NCBI RefSeq assembly: GCF_036370855.1 | Contig: NC_088099.1 | Location: 32,694,501-32,758,500 of the forward strand | Reading direction: 5' to 3' | Source of the DNA: Dromaius novaehollandiae | Lineage: Eukaryota; Chordata; Aves; Casuariiformes; Dromaiidae | DNA length: 64,000 nt | Shown here: piece by piece, positions 47,826-60,057 of the stretch | Position numbering within the stretch: position 1 is the stretch's first letter | How the letters are laid out: each line of letters opens with the position of its first letter | The notes under the pieces: model-generated | The model's database searches: none | What the model was told of the DNA's origin: nothing | The model's input: the letters and a program-made list of their open reading frames with translations, nothing else | Position numbers and translations under genes: made by a program

Positions 47826-49471
47826 GTAAAAATCCCAGCCCAAATCCACACTTTTCAAAACTTTTAAATTGAAAGACAGCAGCCTGACAAACCCCAAAAC
47901 TGAAAATCAAAATAATAAAAAGCACCCTTAATACACTGAAGTTGCAACTGAAGTATTTTTTCCTAGAAGCTCAGTATTTGAAGTGCCACAGCTTTGAAAA
48001 AAGACATATAACACATCCATGGGATTTCATCCCTTTAATTTCAATCACCTGACACAACTGAAAGTGACTCGTGCTTTGTTGTTATGGATTTTCTATTGCA
48101 CTTAATTCTGACTAGCAAATTTCATTCGTACAAAATATTGTCTGTTGCTGGCTATTGTAATAACTATCCTTCCATTGCCTGCTTCTGAGGGCATTATGTT
48201 TTAAAATCCATTAACAAGTGTGACCCTCATTCTTCATTGTTATATTTGTTAAACTCAAGAGATTTCTTATATTTTCAGCAACAGAAATATTCTTTCCAAA
48301 GAAATTCAAGGTCCTGAAGTTTTTATTTTGCACTTTTTTTGTCCTCCATCTGATATAATTCTGGTATCTTCTTGTTGGAAAAATAGTGTCAGGAGATCTT
48401 CATGATGTAGCTTGTATTTCCATTATTTCATTCTTGTCAAAAAAATATTGCCAGATCTCCTCAGCTACTTTCTCTATTAACTCTGTTAAATTTCTCCTTT
48501 GGGTCATTGTCCAGTAGTTGGTCCAACGCACTGAGCTGCTGGCAGACTGAAGAATCTAGTGTCCAGAAGAGCACTCTAGCAGCAAAGCTGATGAAATCGT
48601 AACAGTTATGGGATTGCACATTTTTTTACTTGAGAAACAGGTTTATAAAAAACAGTTACTGTGGATGCATTTCCCTCAGAATACAAAGGACAAAACCCAT
48701 CAGTTTACTAAAATAATCTGTTTGGGTCTGACCAGTCACTTTTGAGAGTCAGTTTTCCTTGGGGTACAACGGTTCTATTCACCCGAACAATCACGAACTG
48801 TTACTGAGGAATGATGCCGTGTCCCTCCCACACGGCAGTACCCATTACAGAGGCTTACGATTGTCTTCATATTTGTATTTACTAACCAGCTAAAAGCTTA
48901 CTCCCCATCTAACTCTTCTCCCATCATGTTCCCACAAGTCTGAATAACGAGATTAATAAACACAGCTTTGAAAGATAACCATATCAACAAGACTTTGTAC
49001 TCCTGACCCTTTTTTTGTTGGTGGTGAAGTAGGTCTGCAGCATCCTGAGCTGGTTCCCATCACAATCAGGAGAAGTTCCAGCTGATTTAGATGGAACCTT
49101 TCTCAGACACTACATAGCACATCAAACTACAGATCTGTTTTCTAAAAAACAATGCTAGAAGAATAGCAGAATCAAGTTATACTTTTGTATTATTCTGATA
49201 TGTTCCAGGCAAAACGTATCCAATTTACAATTGAAAGGGAAAGCTATCTCCCATCTCAATCCTAATATATTAACTTGCCAATGCTTGGCTCTATTAACTT
49301 GCTTAAAACCTGAATGTCAATTTGGATTCTTTCACTCTTTTATCCAAGTGTGTTGACACCAGCAGGCCAGTTACGCCATCCATAACACTCAAGCAATCAG
49401 ATTGTTTTCAGGAGCTCTACAGATCCGTTTCGCTTCCTCTGATCTGCTTCAGTTATGCAGATCTAACAGGA
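47826..49471. other. Noncoding; CpG-bearing strip near 48770-48870
   Basis: The strip near 48770-48870 keeps several CpGs (ACCCGAACAATCACGAAC, GATGCCGTGTCC, CACACGGCAG) in AT-rich flanks and could be regulatory. No coding exon or repeat family was recognised. Confidence 0.5.
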
Positions 49472-49535
49472 GTACAAAACAAAACCAAAACAACAAAAAG
49501 CAAAAACAAAAAATCATGCAAAAAAAACCCCTAAA
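49472..49535 (+). repeat. A-rich low-complexity (CAAAA)n-like tract
   Basis: Irregular CAAAA/AAAAAC units such as ACAAAACAAAACCAAAACAA. It could be the decayed A-rich tail of a retroelement, but no element body is recognisable upstream. Confidence 0.8.
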
Positions 49536-51102
49536 ACAAGCAGACAAATGGGTCTGAACACACACAGGCCAAAGCTGTAGCAATAACGTCCGAACTTCAC
49601 CTGCCCAGCCTGAGAAAGCACTGGGAGGCTGTGCCTACGGCACATGCCATGTCTCCCTTCCCCCTGGCTGTTCCTCGAACTGTGCTGTTGAATGTCTGGT
49701 CCACTCAGCACGGCTGGATCTGACTGTTCTTGGAGTACTGGCCAACATTAAACAGCCATCTTGGCACCCATTCAGCCTGCAGTCTCTCTTCTCTGATTGC
49801 CAAAACGCATGCGAGTAATTCAGATGTACTGGTGGATCTGGGTTATGAATAGCTGGCCACTGGGAACAGTATGAGAGCTTTATTGTGTTCTGTTGCCCAT
49901 CATAAACCAAAAATGATTAGCCACATGTAACTGAGCTGGTATTGAATTTTAAATCCTAAGACATCAAGTCTTCCAACCTATTTCAATTGCTATTTATTCT
50001 TTCCACTGCTTTGGGAAAGAAAAAAAGCTTCATTCCAGCGCTCTACAGCAGAGGTTATCAAGAGGCAGTTCAGGGACTGTTTGTGGTCTGTCAGGCAAAC
50101 TTATACTGTCCTTAGGAATACAGGCAGCACACCCATGAAAATGGGTCATTTCTGTGTGTCTGTTGGAGCGAGGAATTTAGCAGATTAGTCAGATGCACAG
50201 CTATGCAAACATGGTTCAAAAAGCAGGGCTTTTGTAGACTGCTTCAAAAATAGGATGAAAAAATTTGCAATTCATTCAAAAGCTGACCAGAGAGAGAGAA
50301 GAGGAGAGGACATAGCTAAAAATTAAAAAACTGGAAGACAGATGGGAATTTTTCAAAAAGCCTAAAGAGGAACTGACACTGAGAATTGACTTTAGTGGAT
50401 TCTTCTGTATTATGCTCTCAAATCCATTAAAGGAACTGTTGAAAAATTAACCACCATGCAGGAGTTCAAGAAATCTCTCAACCATGTATTTGTTTTTCAG
50501 TCATGACACGGCTTTATGCATGTAAAAAAAGTAACCTACCATTTGTTTAAAATCACAGATTACTGGCAACTCCATCTCTTATGTAGACTAAAAATAGCAA
50601 TATTAAAAAGAAAAATCAGTCCATTTCTCTAATTTGACTTCTTCTGGCACATTTATCTGCAAGACTTGTCTTATATGCCTGCTAAGGAAAAAGAGGGTGA
50701 TCTTCCTCTCCATCAAATATATGCACAGATTTAAGGATAACATTATTGCCGCTGCAGGCAGACATAACAACATGGAAATCCATTGAGCTTCATCCTTCTG
50801 AGTTTGCCTTGTTCCAGTCAGGAACTCCCCAGATTTTCTTCACCTCACCTTCTGCATGGTCTCCAATAGCCTTCAGTACCTGATTAAATACCCTTCAGCT
50901 ATTACCAGCTCGTTACCCACTCGCCATGTCTACAGCCCGTGATTGCTAGCTCTGGTAGGTAGAAAACACTGCTCCTTGGTGGCAGGATTAGCTTTTTCAG
51001 ACCAAAGTGAAATTACAGTAGAAAACCGTATGGGCAAGATTGGACACTGCTGCCTTCTTTTCAGCCAGTGACAGCATTTCCTTATTTTCCTCTGTCCCTA
51101 AC
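49536..51102. other. Noncoding, no gene seen
   Basis: Somewhat GC-richer at 49560-49750, where short minus-strand ORFs overlap in two frames. A (GA)n-like stretch lies near 50289-50306. No domain or repeat family was recognised. Confidence 0.6.
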
Positions 51103-51330
51103 TCAGCCATGTGTTTGGGTTTTGTGCATGTAAGCCAAGTTAGCAGGAGGCTTGCCACTAACTTCAGTGGGAACAAAGTTTAACCCCCCTTTTCCATTTT
51201 TGTTTGCAATATTAAGGGAAGGAAATAGAATTTCAGCACTCTTTTCACAAACAGAGCTATACACACAGTCAGGATCATTGGGGAAAAATCCATCCCTGTT
51301 GAAGTCAATGTGATAGCTATTTTTTTCACT
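51103..51330. repeat. Possible ancient repeat with GAAGTCAATG-type phrases
   Basis: CACTAACTTCAGTGGGAAC (51157-51175) and CCTGTTGAAGTCAATGTGATAGC (51295-51317) resemble the two arms of an old sauropsid repeat rich in 'ttgacttcagtgggagc' and 'tgaagtcaatgggag'. A 172-codon minus-strand frame (51103-51621) crosses this region. Its translation has no domain I recognise, and I regard it as chance. Confidence 0.3.
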
Positions 51331-52539
51331 GTGCTTTCGTTTAGCCCATACTTGAGAAGAAAGCACACGCACACATAGAAGTGCAATTTGTCTTAAGTAA
51401 ATATCAGCTACAGGAAGTGAATGGTGGAAACTAACTGGCTGTTTAAATCTTTGGTCACGGCTACAAAAGCTGTCTCCTGAAAAATATAGCATATAAATAC
51501 ATATTATTCTGTCAATCTTGTTCACATTTTTCTGTAGCAGCCTTCTCAGTAATACCCCCAATAATTTAGAAACGCAGCAACATTGTATTACAATACTATT
51601 TTGAGTATTAAGGAAAAACATCTATTGTCAGTGCTAACCTCTGTTTATTATAAGGAAAAAATTACGGTAGTATATCATTCAGATCTAATCTGAGAATTGT
51701 GCTTTGAAATAATCATGTAATTTCTTTTGCTTCCATTCTGTGCAGGTGCTCTTTTACTATTAATGTATATTTTGTTTTCAGGTGTTTATAAGACTGCTTA
51801 TAAGGTTTCATTTATTTACTGTGTAGCCAGATACTAGATACAAGAATTGACTTTCCCTTGGTTCCTCACCACCTTGAGCTTGTTCTAAGTAAGTTTGAAC
51901 TTCAGAATTGTTTCAGTGCTCTTGGCTGTGCAGAGAATGCAAAGCATTAAGTTGCTCTCTAAATCCACTGATTCATTTATTAGATTTTAGTGCCACACTG
52001 AAGTTGCACCTAAATATATTAAATTAATAGTATATGTTGTTTTTTGTATGTTGCTTTAAGTGGCTTTGTTGCAGTGGGTGAACATTCTCACCTCCATGTT
52101 TTTCTTAGAAAAAAACATGAAACAAAGGGAATTAAAAATCTGTGTGAGAATACAGAACAGGCTGGTGGCAGTCCTAGTTGCATTGCCTAAGTCCCTTCAC
52201 ACTCAATCTTGTGCTACTATCCTTGACTATCTTCCCCTTTAACATCACCTGAAGAGAACCACAGGTACCTTGTAATATAAGCTGGGGTAGAGAGGATGCA
52301 GTTTTGCAGACCCAGTTTTTAAGGGAAATTTTCCACTATGCATATGTTGGACACTAGATAGGCAGTTTTATTTTAACAAGCTGTCATAGACCTAATGTTC
52401 CACAATAATTTTCCTATGACATCCATTTATTTCTATTTCTAGAAGGTTAAACTAGTAATATCCTTTCAGTATTAAGAAGTTCACCTGCAAATTATGTCAA
52501 ACTGCTTTGAGAAGACAATGCAATATATTTGCCCTTCAT
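51331..52539. other. AT-rich noncoding DNA
   Basis: No gene, repeat family or clear regulatory cluster was recognised. Confidence 0.6.
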
Positions 52540-52760
52540 TTTATACTTATTTACTTATTTATATTTATAATTTATTTATATATTTATTAATTTATGTTTA
52601 TATGTTACAAACTAAACATACATATATACACATACGTATATACATATACATACAATATACATATAAATACACACATATATATTTTTATATATAGGTATAT
52701 TTAATTTTTTGTTTTTCTTAGGTTTCATGTTTTTAGAAATATAAATATATACACAAGTAT
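52540..52760 (+). repeat. AT-rich simple repeat: (TTTA)n then (ATACAT)n
   Basis: TTTATTTATA-type units (52545-52605) pass into alternating purine-pyrimidine TACATATATACACATACGTA units (52615-52700). The Tyr/Ile/Thr-rich ORFs on both strands are artefacts of this composition. Alternating AT/AC tracts are prone to unwinding and length change. Confidence 0.9.
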
Positions 52761-54248
52761 ACAAAGGCTTAGTTCTAAAGTTCAGCTCTGAGCAAGGAAA
52801 CCAACTTGTCTGAGAAGACAAACAGCCTCTGCAACCAAACCTGACTCTCCAGGTTTTTGTTGTAAGGCTTCAAGTAGGAGCTCATGATTACACGAAAGTC
52901 TATACACCGCACCAGTTCTTATAAGAAGTGGTTTCACCAGTTTTGCCACCTAAATATAAAGTTATTCTATCACAGAGAAAAAAAGTCCTATTTTTAAAAA
53001 ATGTGGCATGGTTCCTTAGTTTTAATCGCTTTTAAGAATCAATAAAAAGAGAGGATTTTTCTTAGGAACACCAGTCTCTGTCCTCTAAGTGCATGTGAGA
53101 TTCCTTATAGTGCTCTGCTACAGCTTCCCCGAATAGCGAACGCTGGTGCCCTACGGAGCCACCATGAATTGATCGCACGTCTCCCGTGACCTGGGAGACA
53201 GAATAACTCTCCTGGATTTTTGCAGAGCAACTGAATTGTAAAAAAGGTAGTAAAACATACCATACCATGAGTTTAGAAAGAATTTATATTTCCTTTCAGG
53301 TTATATTCTGAATGCTGGCAGAATGCTCAAGAAGGACTATTTGTAATATACGCTAGTTGCAAAAAGTTAAAACTTATTTACCAGAAATGAAAGAGGAAAG
53401 CTCAGATAATATGATGTTTAGGAAAGGAAGTTGGTAAACTAGCCTTATACATCTAGACACTAATATGCTTCTAAAATAATTTCTGAATAGGACTGAAACT
53501 TGAGTTTGAGCTTGGGATTATTATTATGATGCCCCCCCCCCACACACACACACACTATTTACTGCTCTTCATTCACTTGCTTGCAGGGGAAAATACTAAT
53601 GAGGCCATAGTCATAGGTTAGGCATCACACTTTCACTTTGTAATAGGTATTAGCAGTTCTTCATTTTCTCCTTCACACAAAGGGATGTCCTCAGAAAGTG
53701 ATTTTTCCTGTGGAAGAGGAATGAGCAGGCTTTTTCTTTTTGACCCTTGTTAAATAACTTGACACATTTTTCCTTTGTTTGTTTGTTTATTTTGCAGTTC
53801 TCATTTCCAACACATTTCCCGTGGAGTGCCCAAGTGCATTTCCAAAGCGAGAACTAAGTATATCTGGGCAGCGCTTCGCTAGATCTTGGCCGTCTGAAGT
53901 GAAATAAATGAAACGACTGATCCGTGGCTCTTAAACTGTCTGAGCCCATCCACAGCAATGCCAAGGTTCACACTGTTAAACCTCTTGGAAGCTCCAGAAT
54001 TTAACCCTATTGTGGGGGTTTGGTGTTTTTTTGGATCCCAGACATCTTTCTCAGTAGAGCTCTGATATTGGCACAGACAAGAAGATATTGCCTGGGAGGT
54101 TCTAATTTTTCTTGTTAGGCCAGGGTTGGTCTTCCTTTCCCAGAATATGAATGGTTAGTGTTTTTTCTAGCAACTGACCAAATTACATTTATACTCTTAC
54201 AGGCTCCTGGATCCTAAGACAATTTCTTGGAGCGGTTTCTCCCCTTTA
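52761..54248. other. Noncoding; C10(CA)7 at 53532-53555
   Basis: The C10(CA)7 compound microsatellite is at 53532-53555 and a (TTTG)n-type run at 53774-53789. No gene is seen. The end of the stretch abuts a GC-rich insert. Confidence 0.65.
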
Positions 54249-54780
54249 TTAGCTTACTTTGTCATGGGTTTTCTTTGGCCACCCCAGGCACCAGGGCACA
54301 ACACGTGCCGGCTGCTCTGCAAGGGTGGGGGAGCTGGGAGCTGAGGGCTACAGCAAGGCCAGCCGGGCAGGGGCCTCACCGATGAGGGGTTTGGTGCCCA
54401 CCCCGAGCAAGGCAAGCAGAGCAAGTCCAGTGGCAGCAGTGAGGGCCAGCCCAGTTTCCAGGCAAGCCCATAGCAAGGCTGGTCTGACGCCAAGCAAGGA
54501 AGTTGAAGCAGGCTCCAGATCCACAAGGTACAGGTGCAGCTGCAGGCAGGGACAAGGATGGGGACCGCAGTATAAATGTAGTCTCTGAGTGTGAGGGGAG
54601 GCCCCTGATAGGCTTCTTGCAGCTCCTTCTTGCATAGGTCTCTCCCAGCAGTGGGATCCCAGGTTGCGCAGCAGCACCGTGTCAGAGGCAGCCTTGAGCA
54701 CCAGCAGCCGAACCCCCAGGAGGGCCCAGGGAGTGGCACTTGGCACCAGGGACTTTCTATCCTTGCTTAGCTTTACTCTG
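54249..54780 (-). mobile_element. GC-rich insert between imperfect direct repeats, family unknown
   Basis: The core 54262-54766 (about 505 bases) is GC-rich with AT-rich DNA on both sides. TTAGCTTACTTTG at 54249-54261 and TTAGCTTTACTCTG at 54767-54780 differ by one indel and one substitution and look like an aged target-site duplication. Two minus-strand frames of about 160 codons overlap inside it; both are Leu/Pro/Cys-rich without recognisable domains. No poly(A) tail, LTR ends or RT motif were seen. It may be an unclassified SINE, a solo LTR or a retrocopy; the strand given is only that of the longer frames. Confidence 0.4.
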
Positions 54781-56739
54781 ATTGTGACTTCAGCTGAGCA
54801 AAGGAGGACATAAGACATTTCCCTGTCCACAGCAGAAAAAACAGTGATCTCATCTCAATGTGTTTTTAACACAGATATTTGAGATATTAATAGACTTCTT
54901 TTAACTTGGACCTCCCTAAATATCCTCTCAGTGGTATTATTACTGTAATAGAACGTACTCCTACATGATCCTACTTGGTTAGCCTTAAAAATACTTTAAA
55001 AACAAAAAGGAAGAACACAGTCTTTCTCTGCGAATACTAAAGTCTATCTTCATCTATGAGGAAAATGTTGATGAATTGCCATGGAAACATTTACTAATTG
55101 TCCATGTAACCCATAAAAAAAGTAATGAAAAAAGATAATACTAGTCAAGAACTGACACCCTGTGAGGGGTGGCTTGAACCAGAAATAATTGTTTTGAAAA
55201 GAGGCAGTGTGCTATAACAAAACCTTTCCCTCTTTAGAGTATCCCATTGCACACTGAGATTACCTTGCTGTCTTCCCAAATGAGACCACATTCGCACTGG
55301 GGAATAGCGTCACAGCGACCCTTGATGCCTGTTTACAGTCCATCCTTCAACACACAGGGGTTAGTGGACTGTGACTTTGATCAAAAGTCAGGACCAGTTC
55401 ATTCTGTATTATAGGTTTTAAGATTTGATTAGTCAAATTTCTCACATTTTTTTTCCATATTATTTTCACTACCTGTAAAAAACGCCCTCTTCCAGCTACC
55501 CAGTCTATCCAGCTACCTACCTCTATACATTGTGCTGCAGCTGCAGCAGTGACTGGTCAATGCATGAGCTATCAAGCTAAAATCCATCTTTCTCCATATA
55601 AGCTTTGCTTTATTGTTTCCATGTGTAGAAGAGGCATTACTCTGGTTCAGTTTCAATCATGTGTCATTTTTCTACTTATCTGTTGCTACTGAAACTTCTA
55701 AGGATGTGTATCAGCATAACCTAACAATGATCATCAGAGGAAGACTGAATAGCAAAAAACGACTGATACAAGCCTCATACATTTCACAGAAGCATTTGAG
55801 AGTCTCTATCCTGTTTTGGTGTATCTTGAAGCAATATGGTATGTCAAGGAAAATAATATCAACGCAGCTTTATATCCAGGTGCAACATGCACAAATAAAG
55901 CATGAATGAAATGAGATGAAGACTTAAATAAAATATTCTGCTAGAGCATTAATGCAGAGCAGGTGGCATGCTTTAAGGAGATGCCAAACTTCTTGAATAT
56001 AAAGGCACATCGGCAAAACCAAATAATATAAACAATTAAACTCTGCCTTTGCTAATAATTTACTATCAGAAAAGTTTAGATAGCAAAAGCATTAGACATT
56101 CATTACATGCCTCAAAAGCAGTATGCTGAAATTTTATTTTGCTAGTGACTTAGGTCTTCAGTGTCCACTCAGTCAACATGTAAGAATATTTATAAAGGCA
56201 AACTAAAAGACTGTTGACATGATATTAAGCATAGGGTTAACAATCACATACAAAATATCAGTTCTAACAAGAAACCTAAAATTCAAGTGTTGCTTTAAAA
56301 GGCAAAGGAGTGTAAGAGATGAGTCAATCTGAACATCTTGGCAGTAATGTGAGAGCCAGTGGAGATATCTAGGAGGAAATAATGTCACAAATTAGCAAGG
56401 CAACAACTGTATTTATCACCTTAAATAAGATTCAGTCTTTGACAATCTACAACCTAAAGAACAAACTGAATTTTCAGTTCATGTTATTTTCAACCTAACA
56501 GATGGATGTGAAAGCTGGAAATCTACCAAAAGTTGAGACAGCCATCCAAGAAGCCTGATAAAACACTGAGAAAAACTTAAACTTAGAAAAATAGTAGTTT
56601 TTAAAATAAATGACAAATTTGCCAAAATTTCACATCATGTTTTGTCAGATATCAACCAAAAAAGAAAATGGCCTTGTCTGGGATACATGTCATCAAAATA
56701 AATAATCTACTGTGGTAGCAGAATATGCAAAAGGGGTCA
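54781..56739. other. Noncoding; X-box-like and TCF-like motifs
   Basis: ATTGCCATGGAAAC at 55075-55088 is identical to the RFX-like motif at 985-998. GACTTTGATCAAAAGTC near 55372-55388 is a near-palindromic TCF/LEF-like site. The 55613-55909 plus frame has no domain. Otherwise AT-rich. Confidence 0.5.
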
Positions 56740-56900
56740 CCTAGAAGGACATCCCCCGTTGCAGTCCAGGAGGGTTAACGCTCACGCAGCTTCCTCCCGT
56801 GAAGGCCGTGGAGCCCACTGCCCGAGGCACTGAGCGTGCCGAGGCCTCATTCGTGCCTTGCACAAGGCCTGAAGCCTCCATCTCACAGCCGTGACCAAGG
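56740..56900. other. CpG-bearing GC-rich strip
   Basis: About 160 bases with several CpGs (CCCCCGTTGCAG, AACGCTCACGCAGC, GCCCGAGGCACTGAGCGTGCCGAGG) between very AT-rich flanks. It resembles the other GC patches of the desert in size. No ORF or repeat family was recognised. Confidence 0.3.
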
Positions 56901-58172
56901 ACAGCTCCCGTTCAGCCCTTGGACACTTCACCTCTTCTGTGATTTTTATTTTACAATGTGGAGTCTGCTATACTTATGCTTGTAAGTCTGCTTTGAAACT
57001 GAGTAACGACTATGACTTGAAAAACCAATTATTGGTATTTTCAATAAACTTTGATGAAATTAAAGTCATGAAAACTGAGGGCACTTGGAAGCTCCATTGA
57101 GCTTGTACGACATAGAGCAAAACAGGTACCGTAGTGTGCTATAGGTATGAAAGAGTGAAAATGCTATGTACAAATAATGGTTGCCTGCATCAAGCAACTG
57201 CTCCATGTGATTGCATCATGTGCCTGGAAGTTTTAGAACAGATTGGTGAAATGACTCCACTTGAGTTTTTAAGGGCAAAGTCTGAGGAACAGAATATACT
57301 TTTTTGGAAAAGAATGCAGAAATGAGATTCTGGTCTATCTTTTTTCTATACTTTCAATAGACCATCACTTGTGACATTACAGAAAATGGTAAGATAGTGA
57401 AGCTTCAGACCTTCCACCAAACACTGTTTTTCATTACATTAGGCCTTGTCTACTCTAAAATATTTCCCAGTTCCAGTCATTTGTGTCTCCACATGGAGTG
57501 CCTTAGTGCACAAAAGATAAACTGTGCCAATACTAACATCTTGCCTAGGTCAGAGATGCACTTGCTGCTAGTTGGAATTACAGAAAGTCCATGGAAAACA
57601 AAACCCCTAAAATGTATCTCAAGATACATTGAAGACAATACATTCTATTCTCTCCTAATGGTCACCATCCTTGCTTGTGCTCCTGGCTACATCACCCCTA
57701 CTTGAGCTTCCTTTGCCCTGCTACATTAAGATAAATTTTATGTCCTTACTCCTCCTTGCTCCTTCATCATTGATTTTTTAACTTTTACCTCATCACTACC
57801 CTCATTGCTTGTCATATAACAGTGCAGCCTCATCAGCTCTTTTGCTGACCTGTTCTAGTCTTAGTCTACCTTCTTCTCTGTAGAGCAACTGGCCATGATG
57901 GTTGTAAGAAATGATGGCTTAAGGGACAAAGGTGGTTCACCGATACCTTATATACTTTCACTAGCTGAAAAACTGTAAATTGATATAGAAATGAATGTAT
58001 CTAATTGTATTCTTTACTGCTGGCTGTTTTAAAGCATGTACTTTTTTCCTAGGGCAAGAGCAGTTTACTGTGACTTCCTAATTTGATAGATCCACAAGGC
58101 CTGTTTCGGAGAGAGACTCTGCAATGTACTGCCAGGAGTCAGGGACAAAGTATTTGATGATCTTAATAGAGA
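56901..58172. other. Noncoding, no gene seen
   Basis: Plus-strand frames at 56891-57100, 57134-57325 and 57397-57705 follow one another. I checked them for continuity and domains: they lie in different sequence contexts, lack paired splice signals and show no family resemblance. Confidence 0.55.
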
Positions 58173-58226
58173 AAATGTATATAATGAATGTAATGTATGT
58201 ATGTAATGTATGTAAATGTATGTAAT
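58173..58226 (+). repeat. (ATGTA)n-type simple repeat
   Basis: Irregular AATGTATGTATGTAATGTAT units over about 54 bases, a degenerate pentanucleotide/tetranucleotide microsatellite. Confidence 0.9.
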
Positions 58227-59200
58227 CCTGCCCTATTTCCTCTTCAGGCCAGTTCATGTCCATTGAGTTTTGTTGTCCTTTGTTAAGTTACGTAATTTAA
58301 TTAATTTTAGTTTAAAATACACATAATGTTTTAGCTGGATTATGCAGATATTTTATACCTTTTGTGTAATGGTAACAAAGACTTGAAGTTATTGAACTGT
58401 GTACGTGAGAAGTTTTCAAGTTATTTTTAAATTCAAAGGGAAAAAATCCTCAAATCCTCAAAACATTGATTTGAGAACTGAATACCAAAAAAAAAAATTG
58501 CACTGGTTTTACCAAAGGATACAATGTATCCCTAAAAAGATCAGTCAAATGTAAGACCTAATTATTTTCCTGAAATTAAGCAGAAGTATTCATGATTTTG
58601 TATTACTTTTGCAAGATTCTAAATCAAATTATTTAAGATAATCTTTCAAGGAAGGCAGTTTACAAGTATAATGGAAGCCATGGGTGCTTTAATTATTAGG
58701 TTTTATTTCAGTGCACTGTACTTAAATGATTATTCTGATAGTTGAAGCAGTCTCATCTGGTTTTCTAGTTTCAGGACTGGAATTAAGTGGCATCTTTTAC
58801 TTGTAAACTGAGCCCAGGATGCAGAAAGCACCGAGACTCAACAAACACGTGCAGACACGTGACACCATATTTTCAGAGCAGAATCATATTATAAAATAAC
58901 TGTGTTCAATAAGTTTAAATGCTAACTGGAACAGTATTTTAATCCTTTCACTGCCTTTGAGCCGCACTTGTGTCTCAGCCGTGATATTACTTGACTGTCT
59001 AGGCAAATTAATTGCATCCCCTAAGAGGAGTCACGTAGGTGCTTATCTTATTTATACATTTCTAATGCAGTCACCACTGTGATAGCTAAACTATGCTTTG
59101 TCCTTTTCATCTTTTCCTTTCCTTTTATTCCTTACTACATGCAAAAATATTGGCAAAGCAGTTGAAAATGGCAGGAAGTAGCTCTCATTTCCAAAGCCAA
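58227..59200. other. AT-rich noncoding DNA with a pair of E-boxes
   Basis: Two CACGTG sites lie at 58846-58851 and 58856-58861, exactly 10 bases (one helical turn) apart, about 700 bases upstream of the CpG island. CACGTG is bound by USF, MYC/MAX and related bHLH factors. The rest is AT-rich with an A-run near 58487-58497. Confidence 0.5.
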
Positions 59201-59559
59201 TTAAAACCTGTAAGGCAAATGTGCCTACATCACGGCTGCTCCATAGGTCAGCCTCTGCATCTGGCCGCGGGCGAACGTCGTGAGAAAAAACCAAAAAGCA
59301 GAAAAACCGAAGAAGCCCAGCATCTCCTCGCAGTCCGGAAGATGCATGGTGTTGCGTGTCTGTCAGCTGCTTTCAAAAATACCTCCAGTTAGACCGAACT
59401 CAAGTGCAGCCAGGTGTTTTTAGGCAATCTTCGCGCTCTGTTCAGGTGGTTTTGCAGAACGAAGCCGGGAGCTGAGCAGGCATACTCTCGAGTGCTATCT
59501 CATAACGCAGAACTTCCCCCATAATCGGAGCGTCCGCTAAAAACAACTAATTTGGCATC
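59201..59559. promoter_or_regulatory. Upstream shore of the CpG island
   Basis: CpG frequency rises gradually (CTGGCCGCGGGCGAACGTCG near 59261-59280, CTTCGCGCTC near 59430-59439, AATCGGAGCGTCCGC near 59523-59537) without reaching island density. No TATA box was identified at a position that would set a start. A 99-codon plus frame (59093-59392) and a 67-codon minus frame overlap here without domains. Confidence 0.5.
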
Positions 59560-59645
59560 GCTCTCGATGCCGAAAAAGGTTCCGACGGCGAGTTACCGCG
59601 GCGCTGCGGGGCACCCGCGCGGTGACACCCCTCCCTCGCGGGAGG

Positions 59646-59792
59646 ATGGCGGCGCCGAGCCGAGGAGCCGGCTGCGCTCCCGCACCGCGCTCCCCAGTGC
59701 GGAGCAGCGCCGCGCAGCGCCGCGGAGCCGGGCGGCGCCGGCGGCCCCCGCCGCCGCGCCGCGCCGCGCCGCGCCAGGCCGCGCTGCCATGA
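59646..59792 (+). CDS. Upstream ORF, 48 codons, in the probable 5' leader
   Basis: Starts at an ATG in excellent context (GGAGGATGGCG: purine at -3, G at +4) that also forms a YY1-type ATGGCGGC element. It encodes 48 Ala/Arg/Pro-rich residues without a domain. Its TGA (59790-59792) overlaps the next ATG (59789-59791) as ATGA, an arrangement known in eukaryotic leaders to allow termination-reinitiation or to restrain downstream translation. Whether it is translated, or even transcribed, depends on where transcription starts; a start downstream of 59646 would exclude it. GC-rich chance is a fair alternative. Confidence 0.35.
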   Translation: MAAPSRGAGCAPAPRSPVRSSAAQRRGAGRRRRPPPPRRAAPRQAALP

Positions 59793-60057
59793 CAGCGCGC
59801 TGCCGCCCGCCCGGCCCGCCCCGCCCGCCGGACCGGGGACCGGCGCCGCCGCCGCCGCTTCTGGGGGCGGCCGCCGGGCCGGCAGCGGGTCCGGCGCCGC
59901 CGCTTGGCCCCGCTCCCCCCTCCCCCGCGCGAGGCGGCCCCGGCCCCGCCGTCCCGCCGCCTCCCCCGCGGGGTCAGCCGGGGACAGCGCCCGCCTCCCG
60001 CCGCAGGAAGCGCCGCAGCCGCCGCGGCGCCTCCCGCGCGGCGCTCGCCTGTGGCAG
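59789..60057 (+). CDS. Candidate first coding exon, Pro/Ala-rich N-terminus, gene unknown
   Basis: ATG at 59789 has G at -3 (GCTGCCATGA). The frame gives 89 codons plus two bases up to the donor CAG|GTGAGA at 60057/60058; without splicing it stops at 60061, three bases past the junction. Residues about 5-65 are rich in Pro, Ala and Gly (low complexity, probably disordered), followed by a basic cluster (ASRRRKRRSRRGASR, about residues 68-82) that could be a nuclear localisation signal. There is no signal peptide or membrane segment. I do not recognise the protein. It could equally be an untranslated exon, with the ORF a by-product of composition; the donor is the stronger part of the call. Confidence 0.35.

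Noticed and set aside
51103..51621. 172-codon minus-strand ORF
   Set aside because: Overlaps an apparent old repeat, has no recognisable domain, and no splice or promoter context.
52494..52821. Tyr/Ile-rich ORFs on both strands
   Set aside because: They arise from the AT/AC simple repeat.
54254..54830. Two overlapping minus-strand ORFs of about 160 codons
   Set aside because: Different frames of the same GC-rich insert are both open, which indicates composition rather than coding.
56891..57705. Three successive plus-strand ORFs as a possible multi-exon gene
   Set aside because: No paired acceptor and donor signals joining them and no domain in any translation.
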